Positions 35,342-44,837 are shown, counted from the first letter of the stretch. The stretch: 62,977 bases of DNA from an uncultured beta proteobacterium (GCA_903873485.1 CAIQOO010000100.1:1-62977); one strand, 5' to 3'. The notes: generated by a model from the sequence alone, not told the origin. Numbers and translations are program-made.

Positions 35342-36406
35342 ATGGCTCTTGTTTCCATGCGCGAATTGCTTGACCACGCCGCCACCAACGGCTATGGCAT
35401 ACCGGCTTTCAATGTCAACAACCTGGAGCAAGTTCAGGCGGTCATGGCGGCGGCCGACGAAGTGGGGGCGCCGGTCATTCTGCAAGCCAGCGCAGGGGCG
35501 CGCAAATACGCCGGTGAGGCTTTTATCAAACACCTGATTCAGGCAGCGATCGAGACCTGGCCGCAGATTCCGCTGGTGATGCACCAAGATCATGGCCAAA
35601 ACGTGGCAGTGTGTCAGGGCGCCATCAACCTGGGCTTTAGCTCGGTGATGATGGACGGCAGTCTGGAGGGCGACGGCAAGACCATTGCCAGCTACGAATA
35701 CAACGTCGAAGTCACCCGCAAGGTGGTCGATATGGCGCATGCCACCGGTGTCACGGTCGAGGGCGAACTTGGCTGCCTGGGCAGTCTGGAAACCATGAAG
35801 GGCGACAAGGAAGATGGCCACGGCACCGATGCCACCATGACCCGCGAGCAGTTGCTGACCGACCCCGAGCAGGCCGCCGATTTTGTCAAGCGCACCCAGC
35901 TCGATGCGCTGGCGATTGCCATTGGCACCAGCCACGGCGCCTACAAGTTCAGCCGCAAGCCCACCGGCGACATTCTGGCGATTGACCGGGTCATGGAGAT
36001 CAACCGCCGCATTCCCAACACCCACCTGGTGATGCATGGATCGAGCAGCGTGCCGCAAGAGTCGCTGGCGCTGATCAACCAGTATGGCGGCAAGATAAAG
36101 GAAACCTACGGCGTGCCGGTCGAAGAGATTCAAAAGGCCATCCAGCACGGCGTGCGCAAGATCAATATCGACACCGACATCCGCTTGGCCATGACCGCTG
36201 CGGTGCGCCAATACCTGTTCGAGAATCCCGACAAGTTTGATGCCCGCGACTGGCTGAAACCGGCCCGCGAAGCCGCCAAGGCCCTGTGCAAGCAACGCTA
36301 TCTTGAATTTGGCTGCGAAGGCCAGGCTGGCAAAATCAGGGGTGACAGCCTGACGGTGGTGGCCGCCAGATACGCCCGTGGTGAATTGGCGCAAGTCGTT
36401 CAGTAA
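35342..36406 (+). CDS. fba: Fructose-bisphosphate aldolase class II
   Basis: Zinc-dependent aldolase, 354 residues, matching the proteobacterial Calvin-cycle subtype in length. Zinc and substrate motifs: [17 protein letters not shown] and [16 protein letters not shown] near the C terminus binds phosphate. Works in glycolysis, gluconeogenesis and, in autotrophs, carbon fixation. Start ATG 35342; the open frame runs 13 codons further upstream without support. Flanked by its own terminator at 36426. Confidence 0.96.
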   Translation: MALVSMRELLDHAATNGYGIPAFNVNNLEQVQAVMAAADEVGAPVILQASAGARKYAGEAFIKHLIQAAIETWPQIPLVMHQDHGQNVAVCQGAINLGFSSVMMDGSLEGDGKTIASYEYNVEVTRKVVDMAHATGVTVEGELGCLGSLETMKGDKEDGHGTDATMTREQLLTDPEQAADFVKRTQLDALAIAIGTSHGAYKFSRKPTGDILAIDRVMEINRRIPNTHLVMHGSSSVPQESLALINQYGGKIKETYGVPVEEIQKAIQHGVRKINIDTDIRLAMTAAVRQYLFENPDKFDARDWLKPAREAAKALCKQRYLEFGCEGQAGKIRGDSLTVVAARYARGELAQVVQ

Positions 36407-36425
36407 CACCTGCCGCAACCCGGTC

Positions 36426-36461
36426 AACCCGCCACTGGCACCGGTCCATGGCGGGTTTTTT
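36426..36461 (+). terminator. Rho-independent terminator after fba
   Basis: AACCCGCCA (36426-36434) pairs with TGGCGGGTT (36449-36457), followed by a T-run to 36461. The next gene's likely GTG start follows directly at 36462. Confidence 0.88.
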
Positions 36462-38033
36462 GTGACCACTCCTTTATTGAACACCTGGGTGATATCCATG
36501 CCAGCCCTTGTCGCCTTTGTCTTTGTGGCCCTGCCATGGCTTAACCCGTTTTCACCAGGGCCGACCAGTTCAGTCGGGCCGTTTCTGTTTTCCTGGCTGT
36601 GTGCCGCGCTGGTGCTGTTGGCACTGGCAGTGGCGCGTCAAAATGGCCGAATCCCGGCCATGGTGCGGGCCATTGCGCTGGCCTGGCTGGCGGCGGCGGG
36701 CCTGAACGCGCTGATTGGCTTGTTGCAGTATTTTGCCGTGACCGAGAGTTTCGGGGTCTGGCTGAACCATCCGCAATTTGGCGAAGCCTACGGCAACCTG
36801 CGCCAGCGCAACCAGTTTGCCACCCTGCTCAACATCGGCTTGCTGGCCTTGCTCGGGCTTGCCGCAAGCCCGGATCAACCGGCCCTGGCATGGTACCGCC
36901 CGCCCCAGCCGCCCGGGCGGCTGGCCTTTGGCCTTTGCATGGCCGCGCTGCTGGGCTGTGCGAATGCGGCATCGTCGTCGCGCACCGGTCTGCTGCAACT
37001 GGTGCTGGTGCTGCTGATGATGCTGTGGTGGCGGCAGGGTGCCGAAAGTCGGCATCTCAAGCTGCCATTGCTGCTGACGGCGGTGCTGGCCTATGCCGCT
37101 GCCAGCGTCGCCTTGCCGCTGCTGGCCGGGCTGGACCCGCTGGGCAGCGGTGCCCTGGCGCGGCTTCGCGCCGGGGATCCGGTTTGCGCCAGCCGTCTGA
37201 CCCTGTGGAGCAATGTGCTGCACCTGATTGCCCAAAAACCCTGGCTCGGCTGGGGCTGGGGCGAACTGGATTACGCCCACTTCATCACCCTGTACCCTGG
37301 TGTGCGCTTTTGCGACATTCTGGACAATGCCCACAACCTGCCGCTGCACCTGGCGGTTGAACTCGGTGTGCCGGCGGCGCTGCTGATCTGCACGGCGGGC
37401 TTGCTGCTGGTCTGGCTGGGCCAGCCCTGGCGCGAGCGCGATGCCATCCGCCAGATGGCCTGGGGCATTCTGGCGGTGATGTTGCTGCACAGCCTGCTTG
37501 AATACCCGTTGTGGTATGGGCCTTTTCAAATGGCTGCGGCACTCAGCGTATGGCTGCTGTGCTGGGTGCCCAGGTCTGGGGTACGTGCCTATTCTTATAA
37601 GGTATTTAGGCCTCTATCCCTTTACAGTCAAGCGCTGATAGCTATGTTACTTATAGCGTTTTGCGGCTTTGCGGCATGGAACTACCACCTGGCGGGCCAG
37701 ATTTACCTCGCCCCCGAAGAACGTGCCGAAGCCTACCGGCAAGACACACTGGAAAAAACCCGCCATGTCTGGCTGTTTCAGGATCAGGTGCGGTTTGCCG
37801 AACTGACGCTCGCTGAGCCAAATGTTGGCAACGCCCTGGTCATGCATGCGCTGGCACTCGATATGCTGCATTTTTCGCCCGAAGCCCGGGTGGTGGAAGC
37901 GGTGCTCGACAGTGCCTTGATATTGGGTCGCCGCGACGAAGTCGCTTTTTTTGCCAAACGCTTTGCGCAGGCTTTTCGGGCCGATTACGTGCTGTGGGCG
38001 CAAAAAAATCCGGCAGCCGTGGCTTCGCCGTGA
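36462..38033 (+). CDS. O-antigen ligase / protein O-glycosylation ligase (PglL/Wzy_C type)
   Basis: Polytopic inner-membrane glycosyltransferase of about 523 residues with ten or more membrane segments. Family motifs: FGEAYGNLRQRNQFATLLNIG, LGWGWGELDYAHF and DNAHNLPLHLAVELG, the conserved periplasmic loop with His. PglL/PilO members transfer lipid-linked sugars to pilin. C-terminal soluble tail after about residue 415. Start uncertain: GTG 36462 or ATG 36498 (MPALVAFVF). Residues about 382-399 are encoded by a dispersed repeat copy (RPLSLYSQALIAMLLIA) and form part of a membrane segment. Confidence 0.85.
   Translation: MTTPLLNTWVISMPALVAFVFVALPWLNPFSPGPTSSVGPFLFSWLCAALVLLALAVARQNGRIPAMVRAIALAWLAAAGLNALIGLLQYFAVTESFGVWLNHPQFGEAYGNLRQRNQFATLLNIGLLALLGLAASPDQPALAWYRPPQPPGRLAFGLCMAALLGCANAASSSRTGLLQLVLVLLMMLWWRQGAESRHLKLPLLLTAVLAYAAASVALPLLAGLDPLGSGALARLRAGDPVCASRLTLWSNVLHLIAQKPWLGWGWGELDYAHFITLYPGVRFCDILDNAHNLPLHLAVELGVPAALLICTAGLLLVWLGQPWRERDAIRQMAWGILAVMLLHSLLEYPLWYGPFQMAAALSVWLLCWVPRSGVRAYSYKVFRPLSLYSQALIAMLLIAFCGFAAWNYHLAGQIYLAPEERAEAYRQDTLEKTRHVWLFQDQVRFAELTLAEPNVGNALVMHALALDMLHFSPEARVVEAVLDSALILGRRDEVAFFAKRFAQAFRADYVLWAQKNPAAVASP
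37604..37657 (-). repeat. Dispersed repeat copy inside the PglL-like gene (antisense)
   Basis: AGGCCTCTATCCCTTTACAG then TCAAGCGCTGATAGCTATG is the reverse-orientation core. The gene reads PLSLYSQALIAM, the same frame as the dapF, M48 and CoA-transferase copies. It is AT-rich against its surroundings. Confidence 0.8.
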
Positions 38034-38051
38034 TCAGCCACCGCCTCGAAT

Positions 38052-38546
38052 TCAAGCGCTTGCCGCGACAAAGCTGCCGGACTTGCCGCCGTGTTTTTCC
38101 AGCAACTTCACCTCGTTGATCACCATGCTCCGATCCACGGCTTTGCACATGTCATAGATGGTCAGCAACGCCACTTGCACGGCGGTCAGCGCTTCCATCT
38201 CCACGCCAGTCGGCCCGACGGTTTCCACGGTGGCGGTGCAATAGATGGCACCCGTGCCGGAGGCAACGGCATCTTGCACGTCAAATTCAATCGCCACCCG
38301 GGTCAGCGCCAGCGGATGGCACAAAGGGATGAGGTCGCTGGTTTTTTTGGCGGCCATGATGCCGGCCACCCGGGCAATGCCCAGCACATCGCCTTTTTTG
38401 CTGCTGCCAGAGCTGATCAGTGCCAGCGTGGCCGCCAGCATGTCGATGCGGCCGCCCGCCATGCCGATGCGGTGGGTGGCGGGCTTGGCGACGACATCGA
38501 CCATGTGGGCCTGGCCCAGGGCATCAAAATGGGTAAGAATTGTCAT
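38052..38546 (-). CDS. moaC: Cyclic pyranopterin monophosphate synthase MoaC
   Basis: Second step of molybdenum cofactor synthesis. 164 residues. Active-site motifs: [30 protein letters not shown] and [13 protein letters not shown] 38546. Divergent from the M48 protease gene with 50 bases between starts. Other moa genes are not nearby. Confidence 0.96.
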   Translation of the reverse strand: MTILTHFDALGQAHMVDVVAKPATHRIGMAGGRIDMLAATLALISSGSSKKGDVLGIARVAGIMAAKKTSDLIPLCHPLALTRVAIEFDVQDAVASGTGAIYCTATVETVGPTGVEMEALTAVQVALLTIYDMCKAVDRSMVINEVKLLEKHGGKSGSFVAASA

Positions 38547-38596
38547 ATCGGTCAGGGCTTTATCGCAGCTTTACAGAAAACTGGCATCATACGGGC

Positions 38597-40270
38597 ATGA
38601 CAACATCCCCTGACTTGGCTGGGCTTGCAGCACTGCCCAAGCGCTGCCCCGGTTACAAGAGAAATAGGCCTGCAGCCCTTGCTGCGCTTGCGCAGGTAGC
38701 TATGAGTTTTACAGTTAGCCTGAATCTTGCGGCAGCCGGGGTGCCGGCCCGCACGCAGGCCAACGAGGCCACCAGCATGGCCGCTGTCGGCGCTTTGCCG
38801 CTGCTCGGCGATGGCAGCGAGATGGCCAGTGGTGCCGAGCGCCGTCTTGGCGACCGCATTGTGCGCGAGTTGTACCGTGACCCGGATTACCTCGATGACC
38901 CGGTGCTGACCGAATATGTGCAGGGCATCTGGCAGCCGTTGCTGGCCGCTGCCCGGCTGCGCGGCGACCTCACGGCCGAGCTGGACGAGCGTTTTGCCTG
39001 GAGAATTCTGCTGGGACGTGATCGCAGCGTCAACGCTTTTGCGCTGCCCGGCGGCTATTTTGGGGTCAATCTGGGCCTGCTGGCGGTGGTGGGCAGCCGC
39101 GACGAGCTGGCCTCGGTGCTTGGCCACGAACTGAGCCACGTCACGCAACGCCATGTTTCGCGGCTGATCTCCAAAAACGCCCAGCAAACCCCCTGGCTGA
39201 TTGGCGCGATGCTGCTGGGGGCGCTGGCGGCCAGCAAAAACGCCGAGGCCGGCAATGCGCTGATGGTCGGCGGGCAGGCCCTGTCGGTGCAAAGCCAGTT
39301 GAACTTCTCGCGCGACATGGAGCGTGAAGCCGACCGGCAGGGGTTTGGCGTGATGACGCAGGCCGGTTTTGAACCGCTCGGTTTTGTCACTATGTTTGAC
39401 AAGTTGCAGCAAGCCGCGCGCCTCAATGACAACGGCGCTTATCCCTATTTGCGCAGCCACCCGCTGACCAGCGAACGTATCGCCGACATGCATTCGCGGC
39501 TGCCGCTGGGCACCTTGCATGGCAGCGTGCCGCTGCCAACTGCGCTGCATGCCATGCTGGTGGCGCGTGCCCGGGTGTTGTCCAACCCGGGCATTGATGC
39601 ACTGCGGGGCTGGCAGTCCCAGGTGGCTGACCCGACCATCATGCCACGGTCGGCCCAGGCCGGTGCCCTGTACGGTGCGGCCCTGGCCGCCAGCAAATTG
39701 CGCGATGCCAGCCAGGCGCAACGCCACCAGCAGCGCCTGCAAACCCTGCTGGCAGATGATCCGCAGGCGCGCCAGCAGGCCGACTGGCTGGGGGCCGAGA
39801 TCGCGCTGGTGGCTGGCGATCTGGCCCGGGCACAACACTGGGTGGCGCAGGCGTCGGCAGTGAGCGAGCCGGGGCCGCTGCCAGCGATGCCGAATGCATC
39901 ACCGCCGCGCCCGGCACTGTTGCTGCAAGCCCGGATTGCGCTGCAATCGGGTACTGCGCAGGCATTGGACCAGTCGGCCCAGGCTTTGCAGAGTTGGCTG
40001 GCGCATCAGCCGCAAGACGCGCTGGCCTGGCAATCGCTGGCCGGCGTTTATGCCGCACAACACCAGGGTTTGCGAGCCTTGCGCGCCCAGGCCGAAGAGC
40101 GGGTGGCGCAACTCGACTATGCCGGTGCGCTGGACCGCCTGAAAGCGGCCCAGGACAGTGTTGACAATGCCACACAAAACAGCAGCGCCAGACACATTGA
40201 TGCGTCGATCATCGACACCCGGCGGCGCCAGGTGGAAACGCTACTTGGAGAACAGGCGCTCGACCGCTGA
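38597..40270 (+). CDS. M48 family periplasmic metalloprotease (BepA-like) with TPR region
   Basis: Exported zinc protease of about 557 residues, similar to BepA/YfgC that maintains outer-membrane protein assembly. HExxH at 177-181 in LGHELSHVTQRH and the distal Glu in MEREADRQGFG. C-terminal half (about 330-550) consists of helical TPR-like repeats. The N terminus is a signal-peptide-like stretch (basic KRNRP, hydrophobic, then AAAGVPARTQA). Part of it, residues about 23-40, is encoded by a dispersed repeat copy. ATG 38597 is the best start. Overlaps the convergent small membrane protein gene by 30 bases. Confidence 0.9.
   Translation: MTTSPDLAGLAALPKRCPGYKRNRPAALAALAQVAMSFTVSLNLAAAGVPARTQANEATSMAAVGALPLLGDGSEMASGAERRLGDRIVRELYRDPDYLDDPVLTEYVQGIWQPLLAAARLRGDLTAELDERFAWRILLGRDRSVNAFALPGGYFGVNLGLLAVVGSRDELASVLGHELSHVTQRHVSRLISKNAQQTPWLIGAMLLGALAASKNAEAGNALMVGGQALSVQSQLNFSRDMEREADRQGFGVMTQAGFEPLGFVTMFDKLQQAARLNDNGAYPYLRSHPLTSERIADMHSRLPLGTLHGSVPLPTALHAMLVARARVLSNPGIDALRGWQSQVADPTIMPRSAQAGALYGAALAASKLRDASQAQRHQQRLQTLLADDPQARQQADWLGAEIALVAGDLARAQHWVAQASAVSEPGPLPAMPNASPPRPALLLQARIALQSGTAQALDQSAQALQSWLAHQPQDALAWQSLAGVYAAQHQGLRALRAQAEERVAQLDYAGALDRLKAAQDSVDNATQNSSARHIDASIIDTRRRQVETLLGEQALDR
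38662..38716 (-). repeat. Dispersed repeat copy in the signal-peptide region of the M48 protease (antisense)
   Basis: ATAGGCCTGCAGCCCTTGCT then GCGCTTGCGCAGGTAGCTAT is the reverse-orientation core, read as PAALAALAQVAM. It supplies the hydrophobic stretch after the basic residues. Confidence 0.8.
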
Positions 40271-40591
40271 GTCGATGACGATGCCAAACACCGAGTAAAT
40301 CAGCGAACCCAGCAGCGCGGCGGCAAAACTGGTGACATGAAAGCCTGCCAGCATGCCGGCGGCAAACCAGAACATCAGGGCGTTGATGACAAACAAGAAA
40401 AGCCCCAGCGTCACCAGTGTGACCGGCAGCGTCAGCAGCAGCAGCACCGGTCGCAGCACCATGTTGAACAGGCCAATTACCAGGGCGGCCAGCAGCGCCG
40501 CGCCAAACCCGTGCAGCACCACCCCGGAATAGAGGTAAGCGACACACAACAATGCGACTGCCTGAAGCAGCCATTTGACAATCAGTTTCAT
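40241..40591 (-). CDS. Small four-helix membrane protein (phage_holin_4_2 family)
   Basis: 116 residues, four hydrophobic segments, with LLAALVIGLFNMVLRPVLLL and LPVTLVTLGLFLFVINALM, the signature of the PF04020 superfamily. Despite the family name these chromosomal proteins are not lysis genes; the function is unknown. ATG 40591 (MKLIVKWLLQ). Confidence 0.88.
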   Translation of the reverse strand: MKLIVKWLLQAVALLCVAYLYSGVVLHGFGAALLAALVIGLFNMVLRPVLLLLTLPVTLVTLGLFLFVINALMFWFAAGMLAGFHVTSFAAALLGSLIYSVFGIVIDSAVERLFSK

Positions 40592-40754
40592 GGCTGCCAG
40601 CTTAACCCATCGGCAACAGGTGGTGTGGCAAAACTGCCTGGAACAGGTTTTTTTTCTGGCCGGATAAAGCTTCTGAGCGGATGGATAATGAGCAATATCA
40701 TTTTTTTCGTAGAAAATTCGGCCATCCCTTTTATCAACTCACACCGGAGACTTC

Positions 40755-40973
40755 ATGTTTTCTGAATACCGCGACCAAATCACCCAACTCAAAACAGAAG
40801 ACCCGCGTTTCGCGCAGATCTTCGATGACCACGACGCCCTCGATGCCAAAATCAAGCGCATGGAGGCGCACGCTGAACCCGCCACCCATCTTGAAATTGA
40901 ACAATTGAAAAAGAAAAAGCTGCACCTCAAGGATGAGGTCTATGCAGTGTTGCGCAAAGCCATGGCGGCTTGA
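40755..40973 (+). CDS. YdcH family protein (DUF465)
   Basis: 72-residue, highly charged helical protein: MFSEYRDQITQLKTEDPRF, then HDALDAKIKRMEAH and LKKKKLHLKDEVY. Matches the DUF465/YdcH coiled-coil family of unknown function. GGAGA about 9 bases upstream of ATG 40755. Confidence 0.9.
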   Translation: MFSEYRDQITQLKTEDPRFAQIFDDHDALDAKIKRMEAHAEPATHLEIEQLKKKKLHLKDEVYAVLRKAMAA

Positions 40974-41032
40974 CCGATCAGACGCGCAGGCCATCGGTGC
41001 GGCAACCCGCGCCCGTGGCCGGATGACGTTGA

Positions 41033-41611
41033 TCAGCCGCCAGCCGCCCGCGCCAGCCGCTCGCTGCGCCAATAGACATCGTCGCCGGTGCTGCCGTCGC
41101 TGCGCTGGCGGTTAAGCACCCGGGCCAGCACAAACATCAGGTCAGAGAGGCGGTTGAGGTACTGGCGCGGGGTGTCCTTGATGGCATCTTGCGCACCCAG
41201 CGCCACCACCGCGCGCTCGGCCCGGCGCGCCACGGTGCGACACACATGGGCCAATGCCGCCGCGCGCGTGCCGGCCGGCAGGATAAATTCTTGCAGCTTG
41301 GGCAAGACTTCGTTGTGCTCGGCCAGCGCTTCGTCAAGCGCCAGCACCGCCTCTGCCTTGAGCAATTCAAATCCCGGGATCGACAACTCGCCGCCCAGGT
41401 TGAAAAGCTGATGCTGGATTTCTACCAGCAAGTCGCGCACGCCATCGGACATGGTCTCGCACAACAACAGACCAATGTTCGAATTCAGCTCATCGACATC
41501 GCCCATGGCATGCACCCGCAGGCTGTCCTTGGAGACCCGGGTGTTGTCACCCAGGCCAGTGGTGCCGTTGTCGCCGGTGCGGGTGGCAATTTGTGTCAGT
41601 CGGTTTCCCAT
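41033..41611 (-). CDS. Cob(I)alamin adenosyltransferase (PduO type)
   Basis: Adenosylates corrinoids to make coenzyme B12. 192 residues, trimeric helical bundle family. ATP-binding N terminus TRTGDNGTTGLGDNTRVSKD; later RRAERAVVAL and YLNRLSDLMFVLARVLN (the substrate/ATP side). Fits with the cobalamin-dependent MetH earlier in the window, though MetH uses methyl- not adenosylcobalamin. Standing alone between YdcH and a two-component gene. Confidence 0.93.
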   Translation of the reverse strand: MGNRLTQIATRTGDNGTTGLGDNTRVSKDSLRVHAMGDVDELNSNIGLLLCETMSDGVRDLLVEIQHQLFNLGGELSIPGFELLKAEAVLALDEALAEHNEVLPKLQEFILPAGTRAAALAHVCRTVARRAERAVVALGAQDAIKDTPRQYLNRLSDLMFVLARVLNRQRSDGSTGDDVYWRSERLARAAGG

Positions 41612-41642
41612 AGCAGTTTTCTCTTTTCAAAAAAATAGGGGG

Positions 41643-43241
41643 TCAGGCCTGCCGTGGCGTCACGGCAAAGGCGTGACGCGGCAAAGTCACCGTCAGGGTG
41701 GTGCAGTTGTTGGCATCATCGGTGGCCATGCTGATGTTGCCATGTTGGGCACGCGCCAGCAATTGTGCCGAATAAGTGCCAATGCCACTGCCACCAGCCT
41801 TGCCGCTGGTGGCGAATTTGTCAAAAAAACGTTCGCGCAAGGCGACCGGCACGGCACCGATGTTGCTGATCAAAATGCGCAGTGGCGACTCGTCACGCAG
41901 CAGCACCTCGACCCGGCTGCCGGGCGGTGCCGCTTCGCAGGCGTTTTTGACCAGGTTCTGGAACAGCGAATAGCACAGCATGGCATCGGCATCTACCTGC
42001 GGCAGCTCGGTGCCGACCGGGCTGTCGGTATCGACTGCGATGGTCAGGCGCTTGTCGGCAAAACTGGCACGCGACAGCTCGACAATGCGGTGCAGAATGT
42101 CGCCAATGTTGACTGCCGTGGCCTTGAGCTTGAAGCGGCCCATCTCGATTTTGTAAAGCTCGCCCGACAGGTTCACCATGTTCATGACCTGTTGTGCGGT
42201 TTGCTGCACCAACCGCAGTTGCGCCACATGCCGGGGGTGCATGTCGTCGGCATCGGCTAGGGTTTGCACCATGCCGACAATGCCCGCCAGCGAGCCTTTG
42301 AGGTCATGGCGGGTGATGTTTTCGGCTTCTTCGCGGGTGCGAGCGGCATCGAGCATGGCATCGTAGTCGAGTTGCAGCTTGCGCCGCATATCGACAAACT
42401 GGATGAAGTTGCGCACCCGCGCCCGCAGTGCCTTGGGGTCGCTGGTTTTCGAGACAAAGTCCACCGCCCCCAGTTCCATGCCCTTGACCCGGGCTTCTTC
42501 ATCGCTCAGGCCGGTGACAAAAATGACCGGAATCTGGGCGGTGGCGGGTTGTTGACGCAGCCGGCGCACCACTTCAAAACCATCCATGCCGGGCATCAGC
42601 ACATCCATCAGCACCAGGTGTGGCAGGGGTTCGTGCTGGCACAACGCCAGGGCGGTCGGGCCATCGGTGGCGGTTTGCACCTGGTATTCGTCCATGAACA
42701 GCTTTTCGAGCAGCTTGAGACTGACCGGGTAGTCATCGACGATCAAAACGCGCGAAGGCGACAGCACTGCCGCCAGGCCAGGCCCATCGTCGACCCGGCT
42801 GCCCGGCAGCAGTACCGGGGCCGGTCTGGGCGCTGACCGCCGCTGCGGGTTGAACAGGCGCTCCAGCCGCGCCTTGAGACTGCCGGCGTTGTAGGGTTTG
42901 ACCAGCAGGCCGCTGACCCCGGCCGAAATCACCTCTTCGATGCGCTGGCGCTCGGCTTCGGCGGTGATCATCAAAAACGGCAGTTTGCACAGTTTGGCAT
43001 CGGCGCGCAGGGTTTTGAGCAACTCCAGGCCGGACATCACCGGCATGTTCCAGTCTGACAGCACCGCGTCAAACTTGTTGGCGCGCAGCATCTCAAGGGC
43101 TTCGGCACCATTGCGCGCCACCTTGATTTTGTCGAACCCCAGGCCGCGCAACTGGTTGACGGTGACGGCCCGCATCAGTTCCAGATCATCGACGACCAGA
43201 TAGCTGAGTTGATGCAGGTTCATGGACGCAGGGACAGGCAT
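41643..43241 (-). CDS. Two-receiver hybrid histidine kinase
   Basis: Cytoplasmic protein of about 532 residues. Domains in order: REC1 (LVVDDLELMR, phospho-Asp in AVLSDWNMPVMSG, KPY), linker rich in Pro/Arg, REC2 (LIVDDYPVSLK, LVLMDVLMPGMDG), a short dimerisation helix with ITRHDLKGSLAGIV (the H-D-L-K phospho-His motif), then HATPase (QNLVKNACEA, SGKAGGSGIGTYSAQLL). Two input receivers before the kinase is the reverse of a classic hybrid, so it may integrate signals from other kinases. Start uncertain (ATG 43241 or 43223), no clear ribosome site. Divergent from the Memo gene. Confidence 0.87.
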   Translation of the reverse strand: MPVPASMNLHQLSYLVVDDLELMRAVTVNQLRGLGFDKIKVARNGAEALEMLRANKFDAVLSDWNMPVMSGLELLKTLRADAKLCKLPFLMITAEAERQRIEEVISAGVSGLLVKPYNAGSLKARLERLFNPQRRSAPRPAPVLLPGSRVDDGPGLAAVLSPSRVLIVDDYPVSLKLLEKLFMDEYQVQTATDGPTALALCQHEPLPHLVLMDVLMPGMDGFEVVRRLRQQPATAQIPVIFVTGLSDEEARVKGMELGAVDFVSKTSDPKALRARVRNFIQFVDMRRKLQLDYDAMLDAARTREEAENITRHDLKGSLAGIVGMVQTLADADDMHPRHVAQLRLVQQTAQQVMNMVNLSGELYKIEMGRFKLKATAVNIGDILHRIVELSRASFADKRLTIAVDTDSPVGTELPQVDADAMLCYSLFQNLVKNACEAAPPGSRVEVLLRDESPLRILISNIGAVPVALRERFFDKFATSGKAGGSGIGTYSAQLLARAQHGNISMATDDANNCTTLTVTLPRHAFAVTPRQA

Positions 43242-43357
43242 TTCATGGGGGAAGATTATCATGGAGCGGCATCCTGGTCGGCGCTGGCTTGACAAACCGC
43301 AAGTCAGGCGGGTCTGAGGTGGTTTACGCTGCGCTTTCTTTTTAAATGGAGGTTTGC

Positions 43358-44182
43358 ATGCATCAAGTACGCCAGCCCGCTGTTGCGGGCGCCTTTTATC
43401 CTGGGCAGATTGCCGTGCTGTCAGGCGAAGTCGAGAATTTTCTGCAAGCGGCCGGCTACCCGGCCAACCTGAGCGCCCTGGCGGCCGACATGCCCAAGGC
43501 CATCATCGTGCCGCATGCGGGCTATATCTACAGTGGCGCCATGGCGGCGCGGGCCTATGCCCGGCTGGCACCGGCACACCAGCGCATCCGGCGTGTGGTG
43601 CTGCTGGGCCCGGTGCACCGGGTGCCGGTCAGGGGCCTGGCATTGCCAGGGGTTGATGCCTTTGCCACGCCGCTGGGGTTGATTGACATCGACTTGCCGG
43701 CGGTCGCGGCCATCACGCCGCTGCGCCAGGTGGTGACCAGCCAGGCCGCTCATGCGCAGGAACATTCGCTCGAAGTGCAACTGCCGTTTTTGCAATCGGT
43801 GCTGGAAGACTTCAAGCTGCTGCCGCTGGCGGTGGGGGACGCCACACCGGCCGAAGTGGCCGAGGTGCTGGAATTGCTGTGGGGCGGGCCAGAGACCTTG
43901 ATCGTCATCAGTTCCGACCTGTCGCACTTCTTGCCCTATCGCATGGCGCAGACTGTGGACAGCGAGACGGTGCAGCACATCATGCAACTCGATGCCACCC
44001 TGACCCACCACCAGGCCTGTGGCGGCACCCCGGTCAACGGCCTGCTGCTGGCGGCCCAAAAACACCAGTTGCAGCCTGAACTGCTGGGGCTATGCAACTC
44101 AGGCGATACCGCCGGCGACAAGAGCCGGGTGGTAGGTTATGCCTCGGTTGCCTTTATTCCAGGAGGCCAGCATGTCCATTGA
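43358..44182 (+). CDS. AmmeMemoRadiSam system protein B (Memo family)
   Basis: Memo/UPF0103 family, 274 residues. Motifs: VPHAGYIYSGAMAARAYARL, LLGPVHR and HAQEHSLEVQLPFLQ; the His residues form a metal or copper site in the human homologue. Biochemical role in bacteria unknown. ATG 43358 (MHQVRQPAVAG) has GGAGG 6 bases upstream; ATG 43346 overlaps that site. Overlaps the next gene by 11 bases. Confidence 0.92.
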   Translation: MHQVRQPAVAGAFYPGQIAVLSGEVENFLQAAGYPANLSALAADMPKAIIVPHAGYIYSGAMAARAYARLAPAHQRIRRVVLLGPVHRVPVRGLALPGVDAFATPLGLIDIDLPAVAAITPLRQVVTSQAAHAQEHSLEVQLPFLQSVLEDFKLLPLAVGDATPAEVAEVLELLWGGPETLIVISSDLSHFLPYRMAQTVDSETVQHIMQLDATLTHHQACGGTPVNGLLLAAQKHQLQPELLGLCNSGDTAGDKSRVVGYASVAFIPGGQHVH

Positions 44183-44747
44183 AGTCAACACCGACTGGCG
44201 CAGTCGTGGCCAAACGCTGCTGCCAATTGCCCGCGCGGCCATTTCGACCGCCCTCCATCGGCCACTTCAGGCCCAAGAAGATGCCGCCTGGCTGCAGCAG
44301 CCCGGCGCCTGTTTTGTCACCCTGACCCAGCAGGGCCAGTTGCGCGGCTGCATTGGCTCGCTCGAAGCGCGCCGCAGCCTGCTCGCCGATGTCAAGGCGA
44401 ATGCCGTGGCGGCGGCTTTGCATGACCCGCGTTTCCCGTCGCTGACGCTGGCTGAGCTGGCCGATACCCAGGTGGAACTGTCATTGCTGTCACCGATGCA
44501 ACCGCTGCAGTTCAAGGATGAAGCAGATGCGCTGGCCCAGTTACGCCCCGGCACCGATGGCGTGGTGTTTGAATTTGAGCGCCATCGCAGCACTTTTTTG
44601 CCGCAAGTCTGGGAGCAGTTGCCCAAGGTCGCCGAATTCATGGCACATCTGAAAAACAAGGCTGGCCTGCCCGCCAGCTTTTGGGCCAGCGGTGTCCGGC
44701 TGCACCGCTACACGGTGGACAAATGGAAAGAAAGCGATCTGCCGTGA
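44172..44747 (+). CDS. AmmeMemoRadiSam system protein A (AMMECR1 family)
   Basis: 191 residues, AMMECR1 domain with the hallmark LRGCIGSLEARR and DPRFPSLTLAEL. Function unknown; it is defined by co-occurrence with Memo and a radical SAM enzyme. Start ATG 44172 with AGGAGG 7 bases upstream. Overlaps the Memo gene. The radical SAM third member is not next to it. Confidence 0.92.
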   Translation: MSIEVNTDWRSRGQTLLPIARAAISTALHRPLQAQEDAAWLQQPGACFVTLTQQGQLRGCIGSLEARRSLLADVKANAVAAALHDPRFPSLTLAELADTQVELSLLSPMQPLQFKDEADALAQLRPGTDGVVFEFERHRSTFLPQVWEQLPKVAEFMAHLKNKAGLPASFWASGVRLHRYTVDKWKESDLP

Positions 44748-44837
44748 GCCAAATGGCGGATCACTTGGGGTCGGGTGCCGTTTGCAGCGCTCTGACAAAC
44801 TGCCCGCCGGGCGGCAAGCTCAACATCGCCGTGCCGG

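Noticed and set aside
40241..40591. Prophage remnant suggested by the holin family name
   Set aside because: The family is widespread in chromosomes and no other phage gene is nearby.
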